Positions 5,105 through 6,560 of a DNA stretch of 6,560 bases are shown here, piece after piece (the stretch's first letter is position 1; each line of letters starts with the position of its first letter). Origin of the DNA: an uncultured Planctomycetaceae bacterium (GTDB lineage: Bacteria; Planctomycetota; Planctomycetia; Pirellulales; JACPPG01); the NCBI GenBank assembly GCA_945957305.1, contig CAMFLN010000177.1, positions 1 to 6,560 of the forward strand, read 5' to 3'. The translations under genes and the position numbers were made by a program. The notes under the pieces are model-generated. The model was not told the origin of the DNA. It ran no database searches and was given only the letters and a program-made list of their open reading frames with translations.

Positions 5105-6560
5105 ATGCGAGTCCGGGTCGCCGTTGTCGCCCTGCTTTTACTCGGTTTGTTAGTGTCCGAAGGGCATGCCGAGTCAGTTGCCATCAAGCGGGTGCAGTTT
5201 TTAGATTCGTTCGGCCGTCAGGCAGCCCTCTCTTCGCCTATCGTGGCATCGGTCCGTGAGGAATTGAGGCGCCAGAGTTCCGCCCCAATCGATTTCTTTA
5301 TCGATTCGGTTGAAGTCCGGAATACGGGCGACTCGACCTCAGACGACGCGCTCATCGACTTTCTGCGGCGGCGGACCGCAACCGCGCCCATGGATCTGTT
5401 CATCACCATTGGTGCGCCCGCCCTGCGCTTCGCGGTAAAGAATCGCGACCTGGTCTTGCGTGGCGCGCCGCTGCTGGCGATTGGTTACGACGTGCGCATG
5501 GCGCCCAAGGACATGAATTCGGACCAGGTCGCGTCGGTGGCATTAAGCATTGAGCCAACGCTCATGATCCAGGGCATTCTGGATTTGCTGCCAGAAACCC
5601 GCGACGTCTATTTGATCGTGGGCACATCCCCGATCGAGAAATCCTGGAAGGCAGCGTTTAGCCTTAAAAATCAGCAATTCGCGGATCGCGTGACGATACA
5701 TTGGTGGGATGACGTACCGATCGCGGATATCGAGAAACGCGTGGCATCGTTGCCGCCCGGTGCAGTAGTTTTATACACGCGCGTGGTGCGCGACGCCGCG
5801 GGCGTCGCCGTCGATCACGACGAAACGCTGGCCAAGATCAGCCAGGCCACGAGCGTGCCACTCTTCGGCCTCTTGGAGAGCGATCTTGGCGCCGGCATCA
5901 TTGGTGGCCGACTCGTCGCGGCTCAGTCACTCGGCCCGCGCGCCGCCGAAATCGCGGTCCGCATCATGAATGGTGCAAAACCGAGTTCCCTGTCCAGCGA
6001 ACCCATGCCGGCGCTGCCACCCACCTACGATTATCGCGAATTGCGGCGCTGGGGCATCAGCGAAGATCGCCTGCCAACCGGCAGCATCGTGCTCTTTCGG
6101 CCTCCGCCGTTTTGGCTTGCCTATCAATGGCATTTGCTCGTTGCCGGCGGACTGACATTGCTGCTAATCCGCTTGTACGTGCTGCGGCGCCGGCGAAATC
6201 GCGCTGAACAGCACTTGGCCGAAACCGAAAAGCGACTGCTGTTGATTGCTAACCATCTGCCGGTGTTGATCGCGTATATCGATATCGAGCAGCGCTATCA
6301 GTTCTGCAATCAGGCATTTCAAAAATGGTTCAACGTCGAACCCGCGTCGGTCTGCGGGCGCACGATGCTCGAAGTTCTCGGCGACAGCCTGTATCAAGCC
6401 GTGCGACCGTTTGTCGAGCGTGTCTTGGCTGGCGAATCCGCTGGCTTCATGGTGGAAGCGAAACTCGACGATGGCCGCGATCTGGCCGTGGAGGGGATGC
6501 ACGTTCCCGATCTGGATGAGCGTGGCAACGTCCGTGGATTCTATTCCATCACTTCGGATG
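5105..6560 (+). CDS. Membrane sensor: ABC_sub_bind periplasmic domain, TM helix, PAS; 3' end outside window
   Basis: The frame is open from ATG 5105 to the right edge: 485 codons plus one base, with no stop. An in-frame TAA at 5090-5092 means no longer start is possible. No Shine-Dalgarno sequence precedes the ATG. Residues 1-22 form a signal peptide (VAVVALLLLGLLVSEGHA, cleavage likely after HA). Residues about 28-335 match the ABC_sub_bind-type periplasmic domain found at the front of signalling proteins: FLDSFGR (32-38), ITIGAPALRF (100-109), IVGTSPIEKSW (171-181), LYTRVVRDAAGV (223-234), PLFGLLESDLGAGIIGG (252-268), DYRELRRWGI (309-318) and LPTGSIVLFRPP (323-334). A TM helix at about 342-360 ends in RRRRNR (361-366). 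A short coiled coil (about 366-383) leads into a PAS domain (about 380-485: LIAYIDIEQRYQFCNQAF, GRTMLEVLG, VRGFYSI). Family members continue into histidine kinase, GGDEF or cyclase domains; which one applies here cannot be seen. No transporter permease or ATPase gene is adjacent, so a sensing role is inferred. Confidence 0.9.
   Translation, partial: MRVRVAVVALLLLGLLVSEGHAESVAIKRVQFLDSFGRQAALSSPIVASVREELRRQSSAPIDFFIDSVEVRNTGDSTSDDALIDFLRRRTATAPMDLFITIGAPALRFAVKNRDLVLRGAPLLAIGYDVRMAPKDMNSDQVASVALSIEPTLMIQGILDLLPETRDVYLIVGTSPIEKSWKAAFSLKNQQFADRVTIHWWDDVPIADIEKRVASLPPGAVVLYTRVVRDAAGVAVDHDETLAKISQATSVPLFGLLESDLGAGIIGGRLVAAQSLGPRAAEIAVRIMNGAKPSSLSSEPMPALPPTYDYRELRRWGISEDRLPTGSIVLFRPPPFWLAYQWHLLVAGGLTLLLIRLYVLRRRRNRAEQHLAETEKRLLLIANHLPVLIAYIDIEQRYQFCNQAFQKWFNVEPASVCGRTMLEVLGDSLYQAVRPFVERVLAGESAGFMVEAKLDDGRDLAVEGMHVPDLDERGNVRGFYSITSD

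Noticed and set aside
5105..6100. Transporter substrate-binding protein
   Set aside because: The frame does not stop after the binding domain but continues through a TM helix, arginine-rich stop-transfer and PAS domain, so it is a sensor and not a free binding protein.

Overview
The window looks like a stretch of ordinary chromosome from a member of the Planctomycetota, or a close relative in the PVC/FCB range. The best evidence is the Ser/Thr kinase in the middle. After its Hanks-type catalytic domain it carries a short juxtamembrane stretch (FLRGEPI ... SPVEQL ... RRNP) that I know mainly from planctomycete PknB-type kinases. Coding DNA is fairly GC-rich, gaps between genes are long, and Shine-Dalgarno use is uneven, all of which fit. 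The assignment is an inference. Two other proteins, the GapR-like protein and the ABC_sub_bind/PAS sensor, belong to families best known from alphaproteobacteria.

Layout, all genes on the + strand. Positions 1-450 hold the C-terminal half of a DUF4239 (bestrophin-like) membrane protein that enters from the left. After a 38-nt gap, 489-1913 is a complete exported DUF1254/DUF1214 protein. A small hairpin plus T-rich tail (1926-1944) may end that pair. Positions 2019-3716 encode a transmembrane Ser/Thr kinase whose region after the kinase domain is a two-TM extracytoplasmic helical sensor. A 349-nt gap with two small hairpins follows. Positions 4066-4356 encode a 96-residue GapR/DUF2312 DNA-binding protein with a strong ribosome binding site. 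Then comes a 748-nt stretch with no convincing gene. From 5105 to the window edge runs a sensor protein: signal peptide, ABC_sub_bind-type periplasmic domain, one TM helix and a PAS domain. Its output domain lies beyond the window.

The genes do not form one obvious pathway. Two are membrane sensors (the kinase and the ABC_sub_bind/PAS protein), one is a nucleoid-type protein, and two are membrane or exported proteins of unknown function. I see no mobile element, CRISPR array, tRNA or rRNA. I also find no clear case for an undescribed multi-gene system. The most notable points are the domain order of the kinase and the presence of a GapR homologue in a planctomycete-like context.
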